DNA of 45,649 bases from contig JAIBBG010000024.1 in the NCBI GenBank assembly GCA_019694805.1, positions 1 through 45,649 of the forward strand, in the 5' to 3' direction. The DNA is from Flavobacteriales bacterium. Lineage in GTDB: Bacteria; Bacteroidota; Bacteroidia; Flavobacteriales_D; Sanyastnellaceae. A program made the translations under genes and the position numbers. How positions within the stretch are numbered: the first letter of the stretch is position 1; each line of letters opens with the position of its first letter. Below the pieces are notes generated by a model. That model did no database searches and was not told the origin of the DNA. It was given only the letters and a program-made list of their open reading frames with translations. Shown here piece by piece: positions 26,275 through 35,500 of the stretch.

Positions 26275-27177
26275 TTAGAACGATGTGTATTTGTTACGCA
26301 GTTCGGTCGCTTTGGTTGCGATGGCTTTAAGCGTAGCATCATCGATGGAAATGGTCGTTGTAGTACCGATGGTGACAACACCACTGGCGTCCTTGCTGGT
26401 AGAGGTTTTACCTTTGTTTTCCTGAGCAGCGTTGTAGATGTCGCGCAGGGCAAAAAGGTCAGCTTTCATTTCTTTGAGGTTTTCCTTTTCGCCAAATTTT
26501 TCGAAATAGTCTACCAGGTTGTTGAGCGCATATTTCTGTTCTGCGATACGCTGGCGCATGTCTACATTGCCGTCTGCGGCGTAGATAGAAGAGAGGTATA
26601 AAGCCTCGAGCCAACCTCCGGCTACCACGAGCGCGGAAACTTCAATGCGTTGATTTTCCTTCAGATAACCATTCAGATCGGCATAAGCTTCAGAAACGAT
26701 TTTCAACAATGAGTCACGGCTCTCCTGATTTTTGTCGAGGCGCTCAATGATTTCGTTGGTTAAAGCACCATCTACACCCATTTGTTTCGCCAGATTTTGT
26801 GCTGAAGCAAAATACTCCATGGTAACTTGTTTCTGATCGAACATAGCGGCATAGCTGAGGTCTGCACCGTAAACACCAAGGTTTACTGCCTGCTTCACTT
26901 CGCCGGCGTATTTGCTAACGTTTTCCGCAGGGTTTAGCTTCTTCACATCAAATTGATAACCTTTCTCTTTGATCAGGGAAGACATTTCAACCGGAGACGG
27001 AATGGAGAAGAAAATCTTTTCCAACTCCTTGATCCTTGCGGCTTGCAGTGAGTCAATTCCTTCTTTTACGGGTGGTTGTGCGTGTTGCTGATCGGAATTA
27101 GACTGGCAGGATTGCATAGCCAGGCCCATTCCACACACGATTACAGTGAATCGCAGCGCATTCTTAAGTTGCATCAT
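26275..27177 (-). CDS. Helical lipoprotein of unknown function
   Basis: The product is about 300 residues. The frame is open to 27255, but ATG 27177 (or the adjacent ATG 27174) gives a proper lipoprotein signal with lipobox AMQSC followed by polar residues. The mature protein is predicted almost entirely alpha-helical, with a segment AEVKQAVNLGVYGADLSYAAMFDQK and a regular heptad-like pattern. It ends with an STSKDASGVVTIGTTTT linker and a short helix. It lies upstream of the small exported protein at 25825. No family is recognised beyond a general Bacteroidota lipoprotein. Confidence 0.8.
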   Translation of the reverse strand: MMQLKNALRFTVIVCGMGLAMQSCQSNSDQQHAQPPVKEGIDSLQAARIKELEKIFFSIPSPVEMSSLIKEKGYQFDVKKLNPAENVSKYAGEVKQAVNLGVYGADLSYAAMFDQKQVTMEYFASAQNLAKQMGVDGALTNEIIERLDKNQESRDSLLKIVSEAYADLNGYLKENQRIEVSALVVAGGWLEALYLSSIYAADGNVDMRQRIAEQKYALNNLVDYFEKFGEKENLKEMKADLFALRDIYNAAQENKGKTSTSKDASGVVTIGTTTTISIDDATLKAIATKATELRNKYTSF

Positions 27178-27707
27178 AATCAGGATTTTTGGGTGGTTGA
27201 TCATTACCATAAGGTAGTGTATCAGTCTGTAATGTTCGTTTTTATCGGCTCTCATACGGCAGGCGGCAGCAATAAGTTTTAAAAATGAGTGTGTTTATTT
27301 AAAAAAAAACGACAGGAATTTTAAAAGGCTTGATGGACAAGGAATCCGCGCGGAATGCGGACTTATCAACATGTCTGCATTTTATGGCCATGGTCATGAA
27401 AGGGTATGTTCTGTCCAAAATTTTTTGAGGGGAATTGAAGAAAAATCTCCATTCAGGGAAATGGAATTTCCTATTTGGTTCTGAATGAAGGAGACCGGAT
27501 GAAAAAGGAGAGCCTCGCACGAACAGTATATCGGATTTCAAGTCCGGTGATTTACTTTTGCGGGCCTTGAAAAACTCAGCCCTTTCCATCAAATGAACGA
27601 AATTGGATCGGGCAGGAGAGTTCAGGTCAAAAGGCTAAATCTGAATGGAAGTCCAGCGACAACCAACATCATTGTTGCAGGATCATTTGGATGAACCCCG
27701 GAAAATT
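27178..27707. other. Gene-poor stretch before tRNA-Arg
   Basis: No convincing long gene is present. It contains the perfect palindrome TCCGCGCGGA (27345-27354), a short hairpin GGAAAT-GGA-ATTTCC (27457-27471) and an exact -7 element TACTTTTG (27553-27560, plus strand). A 33-codon frame (27593-27694, ATG to TGA) follows that element and ends 14 bases before the tRNA; it may be chance or a leader. A 97-codon minus-strand frame (27299-27592) has an unnatural composition and is not accepted. Confidence 0.5.
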
Positions 27708-27779
27708 GGTCCCGTAGTTCAACGGATAGAATAGAAGTTTCCTAAACTTTTGATCCCAGTTCGATTCTGGGCGGGACTA
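27708..27779 (+). tRNA. tRNA-Arg (anticodon CCT)
   Basis: The sequence folds as a tRNA: acceptor stem GGTCCCG with CGGGACT, D arm GTTC-GAAT, anticodon stem-loop GAAGT-TTCCTAA-ACTTT giving anticodon CCT (reads AGG), and T arm CCCAG-TTCGATT-CTGGG. CCA is not encoded. A terminator follows at once. Confidence 0.96.
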
Positions 27780-27787
27780 CAGAAATG

Positions 27788-27814
27788 GCACCCATGGAAT
27801 GGGTGCTTTTTTTT
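27788..27814 (+). terminator. Terminator after tRNA-Arg
   Basis: GCACCCAT (27788-27795) and ATGGGTGC (27799-27806) form an eight-base-pair stem with a three-base loop, followed by eight T residues. Confidence 0.92.
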
Positions 27815-28022
27815 GGAATCAATTCCGAACATCATCAGGAAGTTGAAGTGTGTAAATGGCACGCTAAGTTGCTGACCTCCCTATGATTCAATAGTGGATG
27901 GCAATTCCATATTGTTCCTCGCTTCTTCCATTCCCACCATGGTAGATTGATCTTGATATGGCTGTATTAACCGGCGGTTTGCTGTCATCTTGACAAGGAA
28001 TCCTGTTGTGTTAGATGTCACC

Positions 28023-28051
28023 TTGTATGAAAGAACAATCCAGTATATTTG
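28023..28051 (+). promoter_or_regulatory. Promoter of the universal stress protein gene
   Basis: TTG (28023-28025), an 18-base spacer and an exact TATATTTG (28044-28051) match the Bacteroidota housekeeping promoter. The ATG at 28072 lies 20 bases downstream. This placement also rules out an upstream in-frame start at 28015. Confidence 0.7.
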
Positions 28052-28071
28052 GCCAAAGACTTTCAACTTCA

Positions 28072-28869
28072 ATGAAAAAAATTGCAGTACTTGTTGACTT
28101 CACCCGGAGTGGTAAGCCAGCTATGCTGATGGCCAAGCGCCTTTCGGAACTTTCGGGTGCAGAAATTATCGCTGTCAATGTGAGCGATGGCAATCAGAAT
28201 GATGAGGCGGTAAAACATCATTTGGATGAATACACAGCATCCATACTCGGACAAAAAATCACTTCACACTCGGTCGTTGGACACGGAAAATTGCTTTCAT
28301 CCATACCGCAGTTATTGTCGGAAATCAATCCTGATCTTGTGGTGATTTGCACCCACGGTATTCGCGGTGTGATCCAAACTTTATTTGGGGCAACGATTTT
28401 GAAATTGGTTCAGGAGATCAATTACCCAAGTGTGATTGTTCAAGAGAATACAGTGGTCAGAAATACAACACCACTGAATATTCTGCTTACAGCAAGTCCA
28501 TATGAATCGTTTTATGCCAAAATGAAATACTGCGGCACTGTGGCCAAAGCGCTCAATGCAAGTGTGGTGCACTATGAAATGGAAAAATACCTCGGCGATA
28601 CAGAAGAAGTGATAGCGAAACACAGCAAAGAAGCTGAAGCCTACTACAATGAAATTCAGGTCAATTTTTCAACGGTGAACGAGGAGCGCAAACTGATGTC
28701 ATTGGGTTTTGCCCAACAGACAATTAATTATGCATACAACCACGGTTACGATTTGGTTTGTGTGTCTGCGGATACACATCAAGAGCAAATGGCTATGGGA
28801 AAAGCCGATAAGGAAAAAATGCTTTGCAATGATGAAGGTGTAGCGATGCTGGTTTGTCCCGATAAATAA
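28072..28869 (+). CDS. Tandem universal stress protein
   Basis: The 265-residue protein has two UspA-like halves: MKKIAVLVDFTRSGKPAM opens the first and TPLNILLTASPYESFYAKM the second. The ATP-binding glycine motif of the first half is recognisable but altered (THGIRGVIQTLFGATI, with alanine where a serine is usual), and that of the second half is not evident, so nucleotide binding may be weak. Tandem UspA proteins act in stress and dormancy responses. A near-perfect promoter fixes the start. The gene is alone between tRNA-Arg and a shared terminator. Confidence 0.88.
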   Translation: MKKIAVLVDFTRSGKPAMLMAKRLSELSGAEIIAVNVSDGNQNDEAVKHHLDEYTASILGQKITSHSVVGHGKLLSSIPQLLSEINPDLVVICTHGIRGVIQTLFGATILKLVQEINYPSVIVQENTVVRNTTPLNILLTASPYESFYAKMKYCGTVAKALNASVVHYEMEKYLGDTEEVIAKHSKEAEAYYNEIQVNFSTVNEERKLMSLGFAQQTINYAYNHGYDLVCVSADTHQEQMAMGKADKEKMLCNDEGVAMLVCPDK

Positions 28870-28982
28870 TGGATGCCTTAAGTTGATTTGAGCCACTGTA
28901 GATTGCTAGCGCACGTTGTGTCACTTCATTCGAGTGTGTTCAAATGATCAATCAATCCAACAAGAATTTTAGATACAATAAA

Positions 28983-29010
28983 AAAGGGCTGTCAAAAATG
29001 ACAGCCCTTT
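28983..29010. terminator. Bidirectional terminator
   Basis: AAAGGGCTGTCA (28983-28994) and TGACAGCCCTTT (28999-29010) form a perfect twelve-base-pair stem with a four-base loop. A-rich and T-rich flanks let it work in both directions: for the usp gene on the left and for the membrane-protein gene stopping at 29022 on the right. Confidence 0.85.
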
Positions 29011-29021
29011 ACTTTTAACGT

Positions 29022-29639
29022 TTATTCTGCACGTTTGAGTGTGCCATGATCTGCTTGATAGAGTCGCCAAAAGAAAAGCGGAACAAAAATCAAGGTGATT
29101 ACAGCCATGCCTAACAAGGAAATCATACTTGCGCCAGGCCAATGCATCAACTTGAAGATGCAGCCTATGCTAAAAGTGAAACCTCCAATTCCTCCGGAAA
29201 TCGTGCTCAAGCGATTTGGGTACAGGCTTGAGAACCGAATAGCGGAAGTGAGAAGCGCCAGCATTGAAGTGGCCAGAGAAACAAACCCGATGAACATCAT
29301 TTGACTCGCCATTGGCCAGTGAAAAGCTTTGAAAGTAAAGCCGATTAAGATGAACATGGCAGCAACAAATCCGAAGAAATACATTGTGATTTTCATTGTA
29401 AAAGGTATTTGAGGGGTTAATATTAACTTGACCTGTGCTTCGATCTCATGCATGCCATGCGGTGCGAGATCCTGGAGTGTTATGGCAAACGCTTCATCGA
29501 ACGACATACCTTCGTTGAGCTGTTCCTCTATGCTGCAGCAGCAGTGGTCAATCAACTCCATTTGAAGTTGTGGATCATGAACCGAAGTTTTAACCAATCG
29601 TTCGATTTCCTGTTGGTATTGTTGTGTGAATTCAGCCAT
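29022..29639 (-). CDS. PadR-partner membrane protein with paired HWP motifs
   Basis: The 205-residue protein begins with a soluble helical domain (about 1-75) like the N-terminal domain of DUF1700-type proteins, which commonly follow padR. It is followed by four membrane segments. Two of them end in near-identical motifs, FKAFHWPMAS and FKLMHWPGAS, an internal repeat that closely resembles the FK-x-x-HWPGA motif in the membrane part of GldL, a T9SS motor component. Its start overlaps the padR stop by eight bases, so the two are translated together. The function is unknown; padR-linked partners are often envelope-stress or transport genes. Confidence 0.82.
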   Translation of the reverse strand: MAEFTQQYQQEIERLVKTSVHDPQLQMELIDHCCCSIEEQLNEGMSFDEAFAITLQDLAPHGMHEIEAQVKLILTPQIPFTMKITMYFFGFVAAMFILIGFTFKAFHWPMASQMMFIGFVSLATSMLALLTSAIRFSSLYPNRLSTISGGIGGFTFSIGCIFKLMHWPGASMISLLGMAVITLIFVPLFFWRLYQADHGTLKRAE

Positions 29640-29976
29640 GTGATAAAGTTGTTTGAATTCCCATGATGGTTCTTATGCTTTCCATGAAGCCGGCCAATTC
29701 TTCCGTACGAATTGCTATTTGCTTTTTACCGGCAGGCGTTAGGCTGTAATAGACGCGTGGTCTGTTTCCGATAAGCATTTCTTCCGTTTTCACAAGACCT
29801 TCTGCCAGAAGCTTGTGCAGCGCGGGATATAAAGAACCTTCCTTCAATAAAATTTTTCCGTCGGTTCGTTGTTTCACTACACGGGTGATGTCGTATCCAT
29901 ACATCTTACCATTTTCCTGCAATAATTTGAGGATGATGGTTCCGAGTGTTCCTTTTATGAGTTCATTTGTTGGCAT
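29632..29976 (-). CDS. PadR-family transcriptional regulator
   Basis: The product is 114 residues from ATG 29976; an in-frame TTG three codons upstream is less likely. It has the PadR winged helix (GTLGTIILKLLQENGKMYGYDITRVV, then EGSLYPALHKLLAEGLVKTEE) and a short C-terminal dimerisation helix. It overlaps the downstream membrane-protein gene. A 23-base inverted repeat lies ten bases before its start, so it probably represses itself and perhaps the divergent permease gene at 30037. The inducing ligand is unknown. Confidence 0.92.
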   Translation of the reverse strand: MPTNELIKGTLGTIILKLLQENGKMYGYDITRVVKQRTDGKILLKEGSLYPALHKLLAEGLVKTEEMLIGNRPRVYYSLTPAGKKQIAIRTEELAGFMESIRTIMGIQTTLSHG

Positions 29977-29986
29977 CGGGGGCAAG

Positions 29987-30009
29987 TATACATAGAAAAA
30001 CTATGCATA
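29987..30009. promoter_or_regulatory. Candidate PadR operator
   Basis: Arms TATACATAG (29987-29995) and CTATGCATA (30001-30009) form an inverted repeat with one mismatch around AAAAA. It lies between the divergent padR and permease starts, so bound PadR could cover both promoters. Confidence 0.55.
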
Positions 30010-30036
30010 GAAACTCTGGGTACAAAAAAATATTGT

Positions 30037-31392
30037 ATGGTTCAGGTAAAAACGGATGAAACCACCACCATTCGCCCAAGTCTGCGATTTCTGGATTTAA
30101 CTGTAATTGTGGTCAGTTTAGTGATAGGCATGGGAATTTTCCGCACACCTGCAGAAGTGGCTCAGAAAGCAGGATCGTTTGATATCTTTATGATGGCCTG
30201 GGTACTTGGCGCTGTTGTATCCATGATTGGCGCATTCATATTTGCTGAAATCGGTTCATCATATCCCAGGGCTGGCGGATTCTACCAAATTTTTTCTCAT
30301 TGCTATCATCCGGCTTTTGCTTTTATGGTAAACTGGATCACTGTGATCAGTAATGCCGCCTCTACGGCGCTGGTAGCAGTGATGGGATCGGAGTACTTAG
30401 CACCACTCTTGTTTCCGCAATGGGATCATGATGTGACTGTAGGATTGATCTCATCCATTTCTGTTTTTATCCTTTTTCTGGTGAATTTGGCTGGCATACG
30501 TGTGAGTGCAAAAATTCTGACGGCATTTATGGTGGTCAAAATTTTGTTGTTGATTGTAATTGTCCTCTCTATTTTTCTTTTACCAACCTCACATGACATG
30601 AGATCGACAGTCGTTACAAATTCCACAAGTTGGCTACAGGCTTTCGGTTTGTGTTTTATCCCGGTGTTTTTTACGTATGGAGGATATCAGCAAACGATGA
30701 ATTTTGGCGGGGATGTAGCACTGGCTAAAAGGACAATGCCGCGCTCAATAGTGACTGGAATGCTCATAGTGCTGACCATCTATTTATTGGTGAATTTTGC
30801 ATATGTCCACGCGCTCGGGTTTGCAGGTTTGGCCGGATCGAAAACCATAGCTGCAGATATCAGTGTATTGTTATTCGGTGAAAAAATTCTTCCGATCATT
30901 TCAGTGGTGATGTTTTTTTCAGTATTGGCCTATGTGAATGTTTCCGTGATGAGCAATCCACGGATTTATTATGCCATGGCGAAAGATGGCGTTATGCCTC
31001 CTGCCTTTATGAAGGTGCATTCGCGCACACAAGTGCAACAATCAGCGCTGACGCTTTTCGTGGTTTTCATTTTGATCACGCTATTTTTTTCACGATCCAT
31101 AGGCGATTTGTTGAAGTTTGTGATGTTCTTTGATAGCATAGCCTTTATTGCTGCTGCCTATTCCATTTTCATTTTCAGAAAAAAAATGAAAGGATTGGAT
31201 CATTCCATTTTCAGGATGCGGGGCTATCCATACTTACCATGGTTTTTTATTGCAGTGTATGCCATCATCACCATGGTCATTTTTACCCAGGAACCAAAAA
31301 CGGCGTGGGTTGGTTTTCTCCTTTTTCTCGCTGGATTTCCACTCTATAAAATATTCGTATACTTCAATCGTAAAAACAACCATGGATTATAA
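30037..31392 (+). CDS. APC-superfamily amino-acid permease
   Basis: The 451-residue membrane protein has about 12 hydrophobic segments and the APC signatures VIGMGIFRTPAEVAQKAGS near the N-terminus (substrate-binding unwound helix 1), AEIGSSYPRAGGFYQ and, in the middle, FTYGGYQQTMNFGGDV. It resembles the LAT-type branch. It moves amino acids or related amines across the inner membrane. The gene diverges from padR and overlaps the following aminotransferase gene by 11 bases, so the substrate is probably the one that enzyme acts on. The exact substrate cannot be read. Confidence 0.88.
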   Translation: MVQVKTDETTTIRPSLRFLDLTVIVVSLVIGMGIFRTPAEVAQKAGSFDIFMMAWVLGAVVSMIGAFIFAEIGSSYPRAGGFYQIFSHCYHPAFAFMVNWITVISNAASTALVAVMGSEYLAPLLFPQWDHDVTVGLISSISVFILFLVNLAGIRVSAKILTAFMVVKILLLIVIVLSIFLLPTSHDMRSTVVTNSTSWLQAFGLCFIPVFFTYGGYQQTMNFGGDVALAKRTMPRSIVTGMLIVLTIYLLVNFAYVHALGFAGLAGSKTIAADISVLLFGEKILPIISVVMFFSVLAYVNVSVMSNPRIYYAMAKDGVMPPAFMKVHSRTQVQQSALTLFVVFILITLFFSRSIGDLLKFVMFFDSIAFIAAAYSIFIFRKKMKGLDHSIFRMRGYPYLPWFFIAVYAIITMVIFTQEPKTAWVGFLLFLAGFPLYKIFVYFNRKNNHGL

Positions 31393-32542
31393 ATCACAAT
31401 TTCAACTTCGTCCGGAAATTACATTTTTGAATTTTGGATCTTTTGGTGCAACACCACGTGTGTTGATGCATGATTACCGCAAGTGGCAGGATATGCTTGA
31501 ATATGAGCCCGTGCAATTCATGACAGTACAAGGTCCGAAATATTTGGAAGAATCGAGAAGAGCATTAGGGAATTACATAGGCTGTCATCATGATGATTTG
31601 GTCTTTGTGATGAATCCTTCATATGCAATCAACATCATCGCCAAAAGTTTAAAGCTGAAACCAGGCGAAGAAATTTTGACAACGGATTTGGAATATGGTG
31701 CCATGGATAAGACCTGGAATTATTACGCACAGAAAAATGGATATATCTACCGAAGGCAGAAAATATCATTGCCATTGAAATCGAAAGATGAATTTTTGAA
31801 TGAATTCTGGAAGGGATATCATGAGAAGACACGTGTCGTTTTTATCAGTCAAATCACCAGCAGTACCGCTTTGATATTTCCGGTGAAAGAAATTTGCGAG
31901 AGGGCAAAAGAACTTGGATTGATAACCATCGTGGATGGTGCACACGTTCCCGGACATATTGATTTAGACCTTTCAACTCTAAAAGCGGATATATATACCG
32001 GGGCATGTCACAAATGGATGATGACCCCTAAGGGATGTTCATTTCTATATGTAAAAAGGGAAATGCAATCTTTGTTTGATCCATTGCTTATCAGTTGGGG
32101 ATACCAAAGTGCAATGCCATCACATTCACAATTTCTGGATTACCATCAACAGCAAGGCACGCGTGATTTTACAGCATTTCTTACCGTACCAGCATCCATT
32201 GAGTTCATGAAACAAAACAATTGGCGTGATGTATCTGCTGGATGCAGAAAATTGGTTCGTGATAATATTCTTCGTTTTTGCGAATTATTGAATACGGTTC
32301 CTTTGGCCCCAATGAGCGATGAGTTCTTTGGGCAGATGTGCAGTCTTCAGATCAAAACCAGCGATCCGTTGAAATTGAAATCAGTGTTGTATGACCATCA
32401 TCGAATCGAAATACCTGTCATGGTTCATGATGATAAGGTATTCATTCGTTATTCTATCAATGCGTTCAATAGTCAAAGCGATTTGGATCAACTATATCAT
32501 GCTTTGGGTGAGTTGCAAAAGGATGGCTTAATTTTCTCTTGA
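31382..32542 (+). CDS. Class V aminotransferase (isopenicillin-N-epimerase-like)
   Basis: The 386-residue PLP enzyme of fold type I has the PLP lysine in TGACHKWMMTPKG (Lys211), the pyridine-nitrogen aspartate in IVDGAHVPG (Asp185, His188) and the N-terminal FLNFGSFGATPR motif. It falls in the class V group with cysteine desulfurases, kynureninase and isopenicillin N epimerases. ATG 31382 is chosen because the frame upstream lies inside the permease. The 11-base overlap points to a joint role with the permease in use of one amino-acid-like compound. Its 3' end overlaps the convergent T9SS gene by 15 bases. Confidence 0.88.
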   Translation: MDYKSQFQLRPEITFLNFGSFGATPRVLMHDYRKWQDMLEYEPVQFMTVQGPKYLEESRRALGNYIGCHHDDLVFVMNPSYAINIIAKSLKLKPGEEILTTDLEYGAMDKTWNYYAQKNGYIYRRQKISLPLKSKDEFLNEFWKGYHEKTRVVFISQITSSTALIFPVKEICERAKELGLITIVDGAHVPGHIDLDLSTLKADIYTGACHKWMMTPKGCSFLYVKREMQSLFDPLLISWGYQSAMPSHSQFLDYHQQQGTRDFTAFLTVPASIEFMKQNNWRDVSAGCRKLVRDNILRFCELLNTVPLAPMSDEFFGQMCSLQIKTSDPLKLKSVLYDHHRIEIPVMVHDDKVFIRYSINAFNSQSDLDQLYHALGELQKDGLIFS

Positions 32543-35500
32543 AATACTCAATTGAATAACGGCACTTTTGTTTTCAGTTGTGATGTTTAGCAGGTAATTC
32601 CCCTGAGCAATTTCATTCAACAACAAATCTTGTTGTCCGGTTCCATTGCATGCCCATTTCTGGATGATTTTTCCGGAAATGTCTATCAATACAATGTTTC
32701 CGGGGGTGTCAATGCCACTTAATGTAACCATGTTGTCAACAGGATTTGGCCAACAACTGATACCGGAATTATTCGTTTCGATAATTTGAATGAGTTGGAA
32801 AATGATGGGCTCGGAAACAAGTTCGCAGCCGTTGATATCGGTGAGTGAAACCTGAACCTCATCTTGATTTGCAGGTTGGATCGACACCGAAGTGAGATCA
32901 GGCTGCTCAACTCCATTGATGATCCAGATAAATTCAGCATAGTCGCTGGCGTTGCTCAAAGTCATAGATGATCCATCGATGACGAAAGCCGGTGTTGCAA
33001 CTTCAGGAGTTTCCAACGATACAGTTTGTGTAACTGATCCGCATAGTGGATTACTTACTGTGTGCAACAATTGATTGTCTTGATTTGCAATGGTGAATTC
33101 TATGCTCGATACATCATTAAAATTCAACGATCCGATTTGCCAGGATTCATCAACAAACCAATCTGGATTTGCGTTCGCACTTACAACGCTTGAATCACAA
33201 GTTGATGAGACGATCGAATAATCCAGGTCTGCCAATAACGAGCAGTCATATAGGGTGCTCAATGTGGTGTTGGTCACGATGGCGGGATTGGCATCAAAAT
33301 AAATATGTGCGGTATTGTGAATTTGATCCAAATGATGAGCGTCTGTCGACTTCATCACATCGAACTCTACATAACCATGACTTCCGGGTTCGTTAGTAGA
33401 GGAGTCAGCGAGCATAATATGTGGAAAGTAAAAAGTAATTTCGTGATTGACGTTTGTCACTTCCACATAATGACTCGAGCCGGTGATTTCAAGTGAGCCG
33501 GCATCGAGTAATGCGTCCAAAGTGTCTTTGATGGTAATATCTGTTGCTGGATAATTGCCCGTGTTTTGGAAATGGATCACATATTTCAGCCGATCTGTGT
33601 CGAGACTGGTGTATTTCATTTCTGTGAATCCTTCAGGAAATACCTCCTTGATGTTGGGATCATAGGCGCCAAGTATGACATGGGAGTATAACATGGTATC
33701 TGCATCGCTACCATTATCCAATGTTGCAATGCATGTTATGAAAAGTGTATCGCCGATGTGATCGACATCGTTCAATGTACTGAATTGAATTTGATGATAG
33801 TGTATGCTGGTTGGATTGATGTCTGAAAAAGAAAATGTAACAGAATCTTCATCGATCGCATAATCACCTTCAAGGAAAGTGGTATATCCTCCATTCACAT
33901 AAACTTGAACATGACCACTTGCGAGTGTATCACCTAGGTTAGCGATTTGCAGATAAATGTTGCTGTTATTTTGAATGACAGGAGGATTGGAAACCATCAT
34001 ACCGGTTACTTCGATGTCTTGTCGGTGGTTATACAAGGTATCCATAAAATGGACTGGACCAATTTCTTCGCCACTTTGTGATAAGGCAACAATCCATGCA
34101 TCGCTACAAATGGTGTTGAAGTAAGGAGTTGGGTAAGTCCTCTCGAGATAATATTCTCCGGGCGGCGCATTGATGGTGAAATGACCAGATGAATCCGTAT
34201 AGGCAAAATTTCCTATGGGTTGAGCAGTCACTTTTTGAAGGATGAATGGTGTATCAGCAGAATCCACGGAACAGTTTTTATCCCGATCAAATATCACTTC
34301 GCCGTATATGGTTGCACAGGCATCATACCATTGTTCTACTTCAATATTGTATTGGTTACAACGACCGGCTTCGTCTACGAGGTAGATATCATACATTCCC
34401 GTGGAAAGTGTATGGATCGAAGAAGTATCGACATCTTCATAGGGAGCAGGCCATTGGTATTCGAGTTCAAAAGGGTAAGTTGCATCATGGAATGTAATCG
34501 CTCCATTGTCCATGTTGATACAATGTTCAGCTTCTACAGAATATGTGACCAACGCTTCATCGTCGTTTCCTGTGGTGAGTGGTTGCGGTGGAAGCACATA
34601 TATCGTATCTGAAAACGTGCAGCTTTCATCCGCATCGAAACTCACTATCCAGTGGTAATCATCAGGCTCTGTTGTGGTGAAGCTGATGTCCAGATCCTCC
34701 TCTGAATAAAAGCTTACCTCCTGCGTATACGATGTATTCAAACCTTCTACAGTGAAAGTTACATCAGCATTGGTGATGTGATCTAAGTAAAATGTATTCT
34801 CCATAACCAAGGGCTGATCACATGCCAAAAGGGTATCTGTTGTCCACAATGGGAAAAACTCATAAGGAACGGAAACAATCGAATCACTATTCATGCACAT
34901 GCCCGTGTCTACCGAAACGGTGATGACCTGATCGAATGCTGCCTGCGTATAGTTGAGTACGTTAGTTGTTGTTTCTTGTACTTCACCATTGATGGTCCAT
35001 GTATAAGGAGCAAATCCACCCGGTGCGGTAATGGCTGCGGGCGCACCAACACAATGCTGATACTCCTCTGTATAGAAATGAACGTGGGGTTGAGGACACG
35101 CAGTTCTGATAAGCCAGGCTGTATCCATGATGTATTTGCATACGGCATTGTTGTCCATTGTTCCAAGATAATTGGACGTCTCCGGAGAGTTGAAAATTCC
35201 AATCAGCAAGTATTTCTGGCCATTTCCGGTGATGTTCATGGTAATACGCTCATTGTTGTTGATCATAAATTCACCAGCGGGGGTAACATAATCGGGCGTG
35301 ATCAAGTCACCTAAAAATGATCCATGAGATAATTGATAATCCGGAAGTTCATTCACAAAAGCAAATCCAATTTGATCCACGGAAAATGAATTGAGATCGG
35401 TTGAATTGTATCTGTTGATCATGCTGATCTCAAATTCGAATTCAAGACCTGGAGTCAAAGGCGTATTCATTTCGAACAACATGTACCGATAAACTGCTGT

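Noticed and set aside
27530..27560. tRNA-like segment CGGATTTCAAGTCCGGTG
   Set aside because: It resembles a variable arm, but no acceptor, D or T arm surrounds it.
27299..27592. 97-codon minus-strand frame before tRNA-Arg
   Set aside because: Composition is unlike neighbouring proteins, no domain, signal or motif is visible, and no promoter fits.
28015..28071. Upstream start for the universal stress protein
   Set aside because: A near-perfect promoter (28023-28051) lies within this stretch, so it is not part of the message; the UspA fold begins at 28072.
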